Below the pieces are notes generated by a model that worked only from the letters and a program-made list of their open reading frames with translations, was not told the DNA's origin and did no database searches. From Emticicia sp. 21SJ11W-3 (lineage in GTDB: Bacteria; Bacteroidota; Bacteroidia; Cytophagales; Spirosomataceae), in the NCBI RefSeq assembly GCF_024138715.1, contig NZ_CP092074.1:1240001-1304000 (forward strand): a stretch of 64,000 bases of DNA, read 5' to 3'. This document shows positions 46,267 through 54,803 of the stretch, one piece after another; position 1 is the first letter of the stretch, and every line of letters begins with the position of its first letter. Both the position numbers and the translations under genes were made by a program.

Positions 46267-46725
46267 ATGGAAACAGAAAAAATTGCCAGAGAATTGAATT
46301 ATCTGATTATTCATAACCTTGATGCGCAGGAGGCTTACATAGAAGCAGCGGGCAGTGCAGCATCAAAAGACCTGCGCGATGCCATGCTCAGTGAAGCTGA
46401 AAAAAGAGGCAGCTTTGCCAGAGAATTACAGCGGGAAGTAAAAGCCTTAGGAGAAGAAGTTGCCGAAGATGTAAGCCTGGCAGCCATGTGGAAAAATGTA
46501 ATGCAGGGAATAAGGGGGTGGTTCAGAAAACCCACCGACGTTAAGTTGGTTGAGGAATGCCGACAAGGTGACGATGAAACAATTATTGCATACGATACCG
46601 TGCTTCAGTTGGGCGAAAAATTCATGCCTTCTTCCATTTATAACATTATAATAAAGCAGAGAAAAGAAATAGGCCTGACATACCAGGCCTTAATAAAATA
46701 TCACGAGCAGCAATTGGCCCATTAA
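46267..46725 (+). CDS. DUF2383 (PA2169-type) four-helix-bundle protein
   Basis: The start is ATG 46267 (152 residues). The sequence is helical and ferritin-like in pattern: LNYLIIHNLDAQEAYIEAA, DAMLSEAEKRGSFARELQREVKALG, LVEECRQGDDETIIAYDTVL and YNIIIKQRKEIGLTYQALIKYHEQQL. The family is stress-associated with no settled function. Its stop abuts the stop of the convergent penicillin acylase gene with no spacer, so no terminator separates them. Confidence 0.88.
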   Translation: METEKIARELNYLIIHNLDAQEAYIEAAGSAASKDLRDAMLSEAEKRGSFARELQREVKALGEEVAEDVSLAAMWKNVMQGIRGWFRKPTDVKLVEECRQGDDETIIAYDTVLQLGEKFMPSSIYNIIIKQRKEIGLTYQALIKYHEQQLAH

Positions 46726-49137
46726 TCAGGGTTTAAAAAGTATTTTTCCTGTTTGTACTTTCTCAATGGCAGTTCTATTCATTAGCTCGGGGCGGGCTTC
46801 TCCGTTTACGTACATTTTTGCCTGGTCGCTGTAATGTTTGCTCATTATATTGCCAGACTGGCCGGTGGGCAATATGCTGGTGCCTTTATCAGGATACCCA
46901 AAATCAATAATACGGCGCAGTGCAGGGCCATAGCTAATGTCATATACACCGGTAGAATCCATCTGAAAATCAAGATTATTGATGGTTTCGCGGCCTCCGG
47001 GTGCCGGAAACGGCCCTACATTAAAGAATTTTCCTACAACCGGTAAAATACCCAGCGGATGCTTGTGCGTAAGGGTATGCACTTTTTCCCATTGCCATTT
47101 TTCTATATCTCCACCCAATTGTTTTTCCAGACTGGCTGCCGCATCATTGATAGATTTGGTAAGTATCTGTCTACGGGTTTCACGTTCAGGAGTATTTACG
47201 TTGTCCCACCACGGAGAATCTTCTTTTTTTATCATGGCAATCATGTTTCTTTTGAAATTGACATTGTGTTCAAAAGAAGCAAACACTTCCTGGCCTAGTT
47301 CATCCTTTACTGTATTTACCAGCATGTAATAAATGAATCGGTAGAAGATGGTCGGTTCAACGTTATTCAATTGATGAGCGCCATCCCACGGAATCAGTTT
47401 CTCAATTGACTTTTTTGCTAAAGGAGATAAATTTTCGGCAAATATGATAGGTATAATGTCTTTCAGTAAGCTTTTATAACTGGTTGATGTTACATCATTA
47501 ATTACTTTTCTTACCTCTTCGGGTGTCCAGTCTTTTTTGTCTGTAAACAACAATTGCTCAATGCGTTTTGCGCGGTTTCCCGGCACATAATAACCGGGTA
47601 CTGGCCCCGTACCCATATCTGCAGGTTGGTTATTGGCTGTGTATAAAACCCCACGTGCTGGATTCAGAATCTGTGGATTCTGCGAAAAATCAAGCCAGCC
47701 CAATGGGTCATCCTTACCTGTAGTACCGTCCAGAATAAGCATCGGGTTAACGTGTGCAGGTCTTCTGGGTAGTTTCCCTGCGGCCCACCATGCAATATTA
47801 CCGGCGGTATCTGCCCACATAAAATTTAATCCCGGTGCAGCCAGAGTACTTACCGCTTTAGATGCTTCGCCCGCATTCCGGGCATGAGCCAGGTCGTAGA
47901 AATTCTGCAATAAATGGCTTGGAAACTGGTTAAACACCCACCATAGAGCAATCGGGTCTTTTTCTTTTGCCATTTTATCAAAACTATCATTCATCAGCGT
48001 TCCGTGGCGCGAACGCTTAATGGTAATCTTTATGTCTTGTACCCCTTTTACTTTAATGCTTTCCTGATAAGTATTCAGGTTTTCCCAATGGTCTTTGTAC
48101 CAAACCTGATTCGGGTTTTGAGGGTTAAGCCTTTCTCTGAAAAAATCTACATCATCGTTTTCAAACATGGTAAGGCCCCAGCCGCCGTTTTGGTTATGCC
48201 CTAAAGCTGCAAATGGTGTACCAGCCAGAAAATTACCATAGAAATGAAAGCCGGGGCATTCGAGGTGTGCTTCGTACCACACCGATGGCTGCGCAAAGGC
48301 TATGTGTGTATCGTTTGATAAAATGGGTTTCCCCGATTTTGTCTTTGAACCGCTTATGACCCAGCCATTGGAACCATGATAAGGCGGAAAAGGGGCAGTT
48401 GTTTCAATTGTAGCCAGTTGGTTGGCTATGCTGGCCAGGGTTTGAGCTACTTTAGCGGCAGAGTCTTTTTGCTGAACAGGTATTACAGGTTCTCCTTTTG
48501 GCCATTGCGACCAAACATCGTTCAGGTATGTGTCACCAAATTTATTGTGAATATACGTAGCAATTGCCTCTGCCCTGAATGCCTCAGCAAACGTAAAACC
48601 CATATAGCCTGAAATAATGTAGCAGTCTTCTAACGTAAAAGGCGTATTAGAGATGCCTGCCAAAGTAAATTCAAGAGGCGCTTTACCTTGAGCCATATAC
48701 TGGTTAATGCCTTTAACGTAGGCCTCGGCAGCTTTTACAAATGGGGCATCGGGGTTTTTTCTTACCAGCGAGTCTATTGTCCATTGGGCATGCTTCCGCA
48801 AGCCAAGTGTACGGAAGAACTTATCTGATGCCACGGCTTTCTCGCCGAACAATTCAGCCAGCCGGCCATCAGCCAGCCTCCTGATGAGTTCCATCTGAAA
48901 CAGCCTGTCTTGTGCATGAACGTAGCCAAAAGCATAAAACAGGTCTTCTTCGTTTTGTGCATAAATGTGCGGCACACCGTAATTATCATAAATTACCTCA
49001 ACTTTGTCTTTGAGGCCTTTTAATTGTAGTTCGGTATTCAGATTAGGTTTAAAAGTTGATAACCATATATAAATGCCTACACCTGCTACTACAATAATAA
49101 TTAGCAGGGCAACGAGTATTTTCTTGAGTACTTTCAT
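46726..49137 (-). CDS. Penicillin acylase-family Ntn hydrolase
   Basis: This is an 803-residue preproprotein: an N-terminal membrane or signal helix (about 6-26), the alpha chain (VIYDNYGVPHIYAQNEEDLFYAFGYVHAQDRLFQMELIRR), a spacer, and the beta chain starting at the nucleophile Ser256 in HGSNGWVISG. Then come SGKPILSNDTHIAFAQPSVWYEAHL and the conserved GLNFMWADTAGNIAWW. The precursor self-cleaves before Ser. Natural substrates include N-acyl-homoserine lactones and other amides. A -7-like box TATTTTTG lies at 49181-49188 on the minus strand. Confidence 0.94.
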   Translation of the reverse strand: MKVLKKILVALLIIIVVAGVGIYIWLSTFKPNLNTELQLKGLKDKVEVIYDNYGVPHIYAQNEEDLFYAFGYVHAQDRLFQMELIRRLADGRLAELFGEKAVASDKFFRTLGLRKHAQWTIDSLVRKNPDAPFVKAAEAYVKGINQYMAQGKAPLEFTLAGISNTPFTLEDCYIISGYMGFTFAEAFRAEAIATYIHNKFGDTYLNDVWSQWPKGEPVIPVQQKDSAAKVAQTLASIANQLATIETTAPFPPYHGSNGWVISGSKTKSGKPILSNDTHIAFAQPSVWYEAHLECPGFHFYGNFLAGTPFAALGHNQNGGWGLTMFENDDVDFFRERLNPQNPNQVWYKDHWENLNTYQESIKVKGVQDIKITIKRSRHGTLMNDSFDKMAKEKDPIALWWVFNQFPSHLLQNFYDLAHARNAGEASKAVSTLAAPGLNFMWADTAGNIAWWAAGKLPRRPAHVNPMLILDGTTGKDDPLGWLDFSQNPQILNPARGVLYTANNQPADMGTGPVPGYYVPGNRAKRIEQLLFTDKKDWTPEEVRKVINDVTSTSYKSLLKDIIPIIFAENLSPLAKKSIEKLIPWDGAHQLNNVEPTIFYRFIYYMLVNTVKDELGQEVFASFEHNVNFKRNMIAMIKKEDSPWWDNVNTPERETRRQILTKSINDAAASLEKQLGGDIEKWQWEKVHTLTHKHPLGILPVVGKFFNVGPFPAPGGRETINNLDFQMDSTGVYDISYGPALRRIIDFGYPDKGTSILPTGQSGNIMSKHYSDQAKMYVNGEARPELMNRTAIEKVQTGKILFKP

Positions 49138-49680
49138 GTTTTTTAGGTTGACGACTGACCGGATGGTGTGTTAACAGAAACAAAAATATAGGAAGCAATT
49201 TAGAAAAAAACTTTTACATCTTTATTGACACCGGGTTCTGAATAAAAATAAGGCAGGCATTTAATAGGTAATTGAAGTAATAAAGAAAAAACAATACTTG
49301 TATTTAAACTGTTTTTGGGTAGATGAGAATGAAAAAAAACTGAATTTTATGGCAAAGTTCCGAACAATTAGATACATTTGGCTTGAAACCTAAATTGCAG
49401 ATGAAGACTGATTCCCTGTTTGGCTGCACAACAAAAAGCCATTCGGCAATATTGATAGAATGGCTTCAAGTGTGTTTCAAATAATAGAACCTTAAATTTT
49501 TTAGTCAAAGCAAGGTAATTTTGGACCTTTGGGGATGATGCAAAGTTCAGATAAATACATCGAATAGGAAATACTGTCCAGACAGTATATTGAGTACTCT
49601 GAATGCTGTATATCTGTGTTAAATAATAATAAGTTAAGTGATTTGCTGTATCCGCTAAAGAGTGTATTGCGTTTAGACAG
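49138..49680. other. Divergent regulatory region between penicillin acylase and the TPR kinase
   Basis: The 543 bases include a minus-strand -7 box (49181-49188) for the acylase and a perfect 8+2+8 dyad at 49571-49588, described separately. A 109-codon minus-strand frame over 49368-49697 runs into the kinase start and has no family resemblance. Confidence 0.5.
49571..49588. promoter_or_regulatory. Perfect dyad ATACTGTC-CA-GACAGTAT, operator candidate
   Basis: Exact 8-bp arms with a 2-base centre lie about 93 bases upstream of the TPR histidine kinase ATG, where a dimeric regulator could bind. Confidence 0.55.
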
Positions 49681-51606
49681 ATGAAGAAACTCCTCATATT
49701 AACCTTCTTGTGCCTTTTTTTGGGTTTTGCTGCTCAATCTAAAAGCAGAACCGACAGCTTGCGTGCGGTATTAGCTGGGTTATCGGTACAAAAAAAGAGT
49801 TTTAAGCTCGATACCTCCCTTATTAACCTTTATTGTCAGTTAGGTAAAGAATTTACCAAGGTAAAAGATGATTCGGCCCTTTTTTATCTCAATAAAGCGC
49901 TTGCCATAGCCCAGAGAATTGGTGATAAAGAACTTTTATTGAAAACCTACATTCAAACGGCAACCCATTATGGTATCCAGTTCGGGCACATAAAGGCGCT
50001 GGAGTACTGGTATAAGGCGCTGGCTTTGGCAGAAGAGTTAAAAGATACCAAGAGAAGCATTTTTATACTGGGAAGAATTGCGGTGAGTTTTTCGAGCATG
50101 CACGATTATAAAACTTCAATAGAATACTACAAAAAAAAAGCAGAATTAAGCAAAGCAGTAAATGACCAGCAAGAGTATGTGATGAGCCTGATGAATATCG
50201 GCAATATCAACTTTGATATGGCTGATTACAAAACAGCATTGAAATATTACCAGTTATGCGAGCAGTTAAATAAAAGTATAAAAAGTAAGAAAATTGAGTC
50301 GTCAGTCATTATAAATATTGCAATGACACGCGTGAAATTCAAACAATACCAAGAGGCTCTGGCCGGATTTAAAGCCAGCCTGGAAGTAGACGAAGGCTAT
50401 GATGATAAAGTTGCCTTTGTTAACAACGAAATAGCTAAGGTGTATCTCTTGCTAAACAGACCCAAAGAGTCCCTGAAATACGCAACAATTGCACAAAATA
50501 ATGTTAAGCATGTTTATGCAAAAATGAATATGGATGTTTCCAGAACGCTCTCTGAAATCTACGAGAAAATAGGGAACGACGTGCTTGCCTACAAGTATTA
50601 TAAAGATTACGTTAATGTAAGATTGAGCGAAGATTCAACTAAAAATTCGCAGCTAATGCGTCTTGTTCAATTAGATTATGAAACCGAAAAGAACAACCAG
50701 AAGTTGGCTCAATTGAATTTAAGGATGCAGGAAAGAGAGAACCGGACCAGGCTTATGAGTATTGGTTTAGGCGCCTTATTGGTTTTGATTCTTGTTGGGT
50801 TGGGTTACTCGCGCTCTTTGGCTCAAAAAAATAAACTGATTGAGGCTCAAAAGGCCGCAATTCAGAAATTGAATGAATCGCTGGAAGTGAAAGTTGAAGA
50901 ACGCACCAGAGAATTGACAGTAGCCAATGAAGGGCTTAAACAAAAGAACAAAGAAATAAGAGAGGCCCTTTTAAAAGGCCAGACAATGGAGCGGGAAAGG
51001 GTGGCTTCTGAGCTACATGATAACATAGGAGGCACCTTAACCGCACTTAAATGGCGTTTTGAGGCCTTGGATAAAGATAATCTTTCTGAAAAAGAACAGG
51101 TAATTTATGATGGCATACTAAAAAACATGCACCGGGCTTATGGCGAGGTCCGGCTCATTTCTCATAATATGCTACCCGCCGAGTTTGAAGAAAAAGGCCT
51201 TGTAGGGGCACTTGAAAAATTTATTGCAGACTTAAATACTGGGGCTGCCAAAACAAATTTCAGGCTTAATGTATCTCAATTACAAAAGCCTATCAGGCAG
51301 GAAGTAGCCCTTGAAATTTACATTTGTTGCTTTGAGATTATCAATAATGTGATTAAGCATGCCAATGCAACAGAGGTAGAACTTGAAATAGCTGAGAAAC
51401 AAAATGGTAATCTGGAGGTAATGATACTAGACAACGGTAAAGGATTTGACCCTGCCTTAATTGGTAACGGCAAAGGTCTGAAAAATATCATGAACCGGGC
51501 AGAAAAAGTAAACGGTAGTCTGATAATAGATAGTAAACTAAATGTTGGTTCACAGTTCTGTATCAGTATACCTGAGTTGTTCTGGGAAGAAATACTGGCT
51601 GTCTGA
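49681..51606 (+). CDS. Tetratricopeptide sensor histidine kinase (HisKA_3/NarX type)
   Basis: This is a 641-residue protein: signal peptide (1-20), a periplasmic array of about six TPR-like repeats (45-330: KALEYWYKALALAEEL, KTSIEYYKKKAELSKA, KTALKYYQLCEQLNKS, QEALAGFKASLEVDEG), one membrane helix (357-378), a coiled coil, then HisKA_3 with His446 in ERVASELHDNIGGTLTALKW and HATPase (CCFEIINNVIKHANAT, ILDNGKGFDP, GKGLKNIMNRAEKV). It is the expected partner for a LuxR-type regulator; one lies at 54804-55457. It converges on the HopA1-like gene with only two bases between the stops. Confidence 0.94.
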   Translation: MKKLLILTFLCLFLGFAAQSKSRTDSLRAVLAGLSVQKKSFKLDTSLINLYCQLGKEFTKVKDDSALFYLNKALAIAQRIGDKELLLKTYIQTATHYGIQFGHIKALEYWYKALALAEELKDTKRSIFILGRIAVSFSSMHDYKTSIEYYKKKAELSKAVNDQQEYVMSLMNIGNINFDMADYKTALKYYQLCEQLNKSIKSKKIESSVIINIAMTRVKFKQYQEALAGFKASLEVDEGYDDKVAFVNNEIAKVYLLLNRPKESLKYATIAQNNVKHVYAKMNMDVSRTLSEIYEKIGNDVLAYKYYKDYVNVRLSEDSTKNSQLMRLVQLDYETEKNNQKLAQLNLRMQERENRTRLMSIGLGALLVLILVGLGYSRSLAQKNKLIEAQKAAIQKLNESLEVKVEERTRELTVANEGLKQKNKEIREALLKGQTMERERVASELHDNIGGTLTALKWRFEALDKDNLSEKEQVIYDGILKNMHRAYGEVRLISHNMLPAEFEEKGLVGALEKFIADLNTGAAKTNFRLNVSQLQKPIRQEVALEIYICCFEIINNVIKHANATEVELEIAEKQNGNLEVMILDNGKGFDPALIGNGKGLKNIMNRAEKVNGSLIIDSKLNVGSQFCISIPELFWEEILAV

Positions 51607-51608
51607 TA

Positions 51609-53213
51609 CTAGAATTTAACCTGATTGATTATTTTCAGCAAAGTATCTTTTGCATAGAAACCTTCAAGTTTAATCAGGTCGGTCAGGTTGCCTTCGGCTA
51701 TAGCCAGCAAAATAAGCCCGATAGCTGAGTACCCCTTGTTTATTACCGGCTGCGGCCCGTCATTATCGATTTTTGTATAGCTGTCTGTCTCATTAAGGGT
51801 ATTTACAATTTCGTTAACCAGTAAATGGTTATGTATTTGTTTCTTTTTTAATCGCTTAGGTAATTTAAAATCCAGGCACTTGTTGATTTCTTCAATAAAT
51901 TGGTAATTATCTGAAACCCCCGGCATAGTGGCTGAAATATCTTTCAGCACTGTTTTACAAAGAAACCTGAACAAGTATTCATTCGGGAAATAAGAATATA
52001 ACTTAGCCAGAAAATAGATGATACCTAACCTGCCTTCATTAAAACTATCATCAGTCAGCCTGTATTCAAAACTGCTTGTTTCGTCTTCAATCAGGCTTAA
52101 CCAATAACAATGGGTTTTACCTTTCTGGTTTATTACCAGTGCCTGCCTGCATATCAGCCTTCCTATATGAAGTGCCCAGTTAAGGTAATTGTTTTCTGAT
52201 AGCGGGTTATACCTTTTGCTTCCATTGAAAGCCTTACTTAAAATGGAGAAATCGTACGGATACTTGCTCTGCGGATTCCTGAAAAAGTCGTCTAAATTAA
52301 AGCCCATCTCAAGTAATCTCTTTTTTACAAAACCAGAAAGTCTTTGCTTGCTTATGTTTGCCGTTCTGGTCTGGTAATATTCAATGTAAATTTCAGCCAG
52401 AATATCGGCTCTATACTTACCGAAACTGCTATTTTTTATAGGCGGTTCTTCTCCGAAAGTTATACCTCGCAACACTGTTTTCTTTGTAAAAGGCAGTGTT
52501 GCTGAGCCAAACAAATCGGCATATTGTGGTGCGGTTGCTATTTTCTTTACAATATAAAAAACTATCAAATAATGTTCGCGGGCTGTGTAAAGAACGGCGT
52601 TGTCTAAACGAGAGTTTTTTCTGATAGCAAATTTGTATTCAAAGGGTATCAGCCAATTGTTTAGCTCGTCATGCAGGTCTTTTGAGAATCTGGCAATGGT
52701 CTCAAAATCATAGTTGAAGTGAAAATAAATACGTGTTATAAATGAGCTGCCCAGGTATTTAATACCTCTGAAATAAAACCAGGCATTGTCCAGAATCTCA
52801 AGGCGTTTAATCCTTAAATCTACAATTTTATCCTGGTTAGGGAAGGGGGATGAAGAAACGAAGTCACCGGCAGAAACCAATTTGTACTGTTCTCCTTTGC
52901 ATAAATAAAATTTGCCATGCCGCTTTGCATGACGTACAGACTGTTCGTCCAGTGTCCAGTTTTTATCCCAGGTGTTCAGTTGCTCATCAGATTGATAAAA
53001 TTGTTTTGCCAGCCAATTAAAAGCTTCTTTGTTATCCTCATTCAGTTTCTCTTGTTCTGTAACATTAGCATACAGGCAATATATCTGGTCGCTGATGGCA
53101 TATTTTTTTCCAATTAGTTCCTCTTCTTTTCTGGCGAGCAGCATTTGGGGTTGAAAGGCGGAATCGACATTAACTAATATGGAGTCTATCTGTTTTCGGG
53201 TAGTAAGCGTCAT
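51609..53213 (-). CDS. HopA1-like domain protein with shortened LanC/LanM-cyclase-like C-terminus
   Basis: This is a 534-residue protein. Residues about 135-285 fit the T3SS-effector HopA1 family: RIYFHFNYDFETIARFSKDL, IPFEYKFAIR, RLDNAVLYT, LPFTKKTVLRGITFGEEPPI, SSFGKYRADILAE. In class V lanthipeptides and thioamitides this domain is the lyase that removes phosphate to give dehydro-amino acids. Residues about 340-420 (ALHIGRLICRQALVIN, YWLSLI, GRLGIIYFLAKLYSYF) and 493-520 (NKGYSAIGLILLAIAEGNL, LIKLEGF) resemble the first and last helices of LanC/LanM cyclase domains. The middle is missing, including the Cys-Cys-His zinc ligands. It is the last gene of the operon, 15 bases after the kinase gene. 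Confidence 0.75.
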   Translation of the reverse strand: MTLTTRKQIDSILVNVDSAFQPQMLLARKEEELIGKKYAISDQIYCLYANVTEQEKLNEDNKEAFNWLAKQFYQSDEQLNTWDKNWTLDEQSVRHAKRHGKFYLCKGEQYKLVSAGDFVSSSPFPNQDKIVDLRIKRLEILDNAWFYFRGIKYLGSSFITRIYFHFNYDFETIARFSKDLHDELNNWLIPFEYKFAIRKNSRLDNAVLYTAREHYLIVFYIVKKIATAPQYADLFGSATLPFTKKTVLRGITFGEEPPIKNSSFGKYRADILAEIYIEYYQTRTANISKQRLSGFVKKRLLEMGFNLDDFFRNPQSKYPYDFSILSKAFNGSKRYNPLSENNYLNWALHIGRLICRQALVINQKGKTHCYWLSLIEDETSSFEYRLTDDSFNEGRLGIIYFLAKLYSYFPNEYLFRFLCKTVLKDISATMPGVSDNYQFIEEINKCLDFKLPKRLKKKQIHNHLLVNEIVNTLNETDSYTKIDNDGPQPVINKGYSAIGLILLAIAEGNLTDLIKLEGFYAKDTLLKIINQVKF

Positions 53214-53228
53214 AGCAAGTTAGATAAA

Positions 53229-54356
53229 TTAGAATTCAAAAATTTCAAATCTGCATTCGCCTGAATCATATATCGCATCAATGTACTTTTCTGTATCAAT
53301 CATCAGCCTTTTTACTACTTCCAGACTAACCAGAAAATAATTGAAGTTGCCATCATAGTTTCGTAGCCTTTCAAGTTTTCTTAATGCCCAGAATTTCAGT
53401 ACTCTTGAGGTAAATTGATAATGTGCTGTTTCATTGAAACTGAATTTCTGGCAATAGGCGTTTAAATACTCAGCAAAAAAGAAGTAACGTTTCATCAGCG
53501 AAGCGCTTAATTCGTTGGTTGATGCCCCTCTTCTGAATGCCGGCTGATATAGAACTGACTCAAGAAAACAGGCGAAATCCCAGGCATGGTCTCCTTCAGA
53601 CACGTTTTCAAAATCTATAAATTTAGGCATACCGGTAGCGCCATCCTGCAAAAGATTTTCAACTTTCAGGTCGCCATGTATTAGGTATTCTTCCACTATT
53701 TGTTCTGAAAACTCCTCGAGTGCATCTGCAAAAGTTGCCTTGTTTAAAAAACTATGAAGAATGGCTCTGCTGGGTGAAATGAAGGCAAATGATGGAAAAA
53801 CAACTTCATCTAAAAACTGAGCACGCGTAGCGCCAAGTTGCAGCAGGTTTATAAAACTCCGGTAATAAGATAACCTGTTAAAGCAGTGGTTTTGCAGGAA
53901 AACCTTGGCCGGTGGATTCCCATTCAGACGCAAAGATTGATGCAATGCTGCCAGTGCGTCGGCGGTCTGGCGGGCATATTCCTGCAATTGGCATGAACTA
54001 TTCAGTACCTGATGGGGTTCAGGTAAATTTTGCAGATAGGGTAATAGCAGTATGTTGTATTGCGAATCGAATGAAAAATCCTTCAACTTAACCTGAAGCC
54101 CACCGAACGAGCTGTAAAAATGGTATTCGTTCAGAATAGGTAAGGTGCCGCTGTTGGTCAGAAACTTAGGTTGCTTAAAAACAAACGACTGCTTATTGAC
54201 GGTGCATTTGAGCAGGGTGTTACGAGGATTCCTGGCATCTATGTTTTCAATTAAGAGCAAGTCTCGCTCGCTAAAAATGTTACTCAATGCACTGAACCCA
54301 CTATGGGTATTTTGTTGCAACAAATAGCCGGTAAGATTATAGGCAGTGAGTAACAT
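53229..54356 (-). CDS. Aminoglycoside-phosphotransferase-like kinase, probable protein/peptide kinase of the HopA1 locus
   Basis: This is a 375-residue protein with the APH fold: a degenerate N-lobe with probable ATP-binding Lys61 (FVFKQPK) and Glu77 (LNEYHFY), hinge LLLPYL, catalytic loop LIHGDLKVENLL with Asp229 and Asn234, metal-binding FIDFENV with Asp248, and GDHAWDFACFLES. All catalytic residues are kept, so it should be active. APH-fold kinases paired with HopA1-like proteins phosphorylate Ser/Thr of a precursor peptide in class V lanthipeptide and thioamitide pathways. The spacing to both neighbours (29 and 15 bases) indicates one operon. Confidence 0.87.
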   Translation of the reverse strand: MLLTAYNLTGYLLQQNTHSGFSALSNIFSERDLLLIENIDARNPRNTLLKCTVNKQSFVFKQPKFLTNSGTLPILNEYHFYSSFGGLQVKLKDFSFDSQYNILLLPYLQNLPEPHQVLNSSCQLQEYARQTADALAALHQSLRLNGNPPAKVFLQNHCFNRLSYYRSFINLLQLGATRAQFLDEVVFPSFAFISPSRAILHSFLNKATFADALEEFSEQIVEEYLIHGDLKVENLLQDGATGMPKFIDFENVSEGDHAWDFACFLESVLYQPAFRRGASTNELSASLMKRYFFFAEYLNAYCQKFSFNETAHYQFTSRVLKFWALRKLERLRNYDGNFNYFLVSLEVVKRLMIDTEKYIDAIYDSGECRFEIFEF

Positions 54357-54385
54357 TTTTTAGTCATTCAAAAGTTTGTTAAAAA

Positions 54386-54775
54386 TTAATAAGTGTGCTC
54401 ATGGCTGAAGGTAGACAAGTACTCGCGAAACTCTTTTGCTTCTTTAATTGGCATTGTATGAAATTCATTATGCCTTTTTTTGATAGAGCAGGTTGCTTCT
54501 TCAAATACTTCAACGTAAAGTGCCGGAAATTTGCCAGTGGCATCTGCCTGCGGCTTTGTAAAATTTACCAGCGCATGGCTTTCCATAAAATACGTTTTTG
54601 CATTACCTGCCGAGTCGTTGATTTCAACAAGAGCCAGAGGGTTTTCCATACCCAGCGACTTTTTAAGGTTGTTGTTAGTAATAGGCCTTAATTGACCAAA
54701 CAAAGTAGTAACTCTGTTTTTGTCGACGCCTGCGGTTTGAAAAAAATGCGGGCCGGGGTTAATTGTTTTTGTCAT
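54386..54775 (-). CDS. 129-residue protein of unknown family, candidate substrate or partner of the kinase/HopA1 pair
   Basis: I do not recognise this protein. It has no signal peptide or membrane helix. The middle looks like a small beta-rich domain (PLALVEINDSAGNAKTYFM, FPALYVEVFEEATCSIKK) and the C-terminus is helical and ends in Ser, Thr, His and Tyr (REYLSTFSHEHTY). There is a single Cys (Cys96, in EEATCSIKKR) and 19 Ser/Thr. There is no Gly-Gly leader cleavage site. It starts 28 bases after the response regulator and ends 29 bases before the kinase gene. Possible roles are RiPP-like precursor, carrier protein or chaperone; the sequence does not decide. Confidence 0.8.
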   Translation of the reverse strand: MTKTINPGPHFFQTAGVDKNRVTTLFGQLRPITNNNLKKSLGMENPLALVEINDSAGNAKTYFMESHALVNFTKPQADATGKFPALYVEVFEEATCSIKKRHNEFHTMPIKEAKEFREYLSTFSHEHTY

Positions 54776-54803
54776 ACCAGTAAATGATAGGATGGTGAAA
54801 GGT

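Noticed and set aside
49368-49697. 109-codon minus-strand frame
   Set aside because: It overlaps the start of the TPR kinase and has no recognisable pattern.
51609-54775. Reading the locus as a classical class I-IV lanthipeptide cluster
   Set aside because: No LanB, LanM or LanKC protein and no LanT or LanP; the pair fits only the class V/thioamitide dehydratase scheme.
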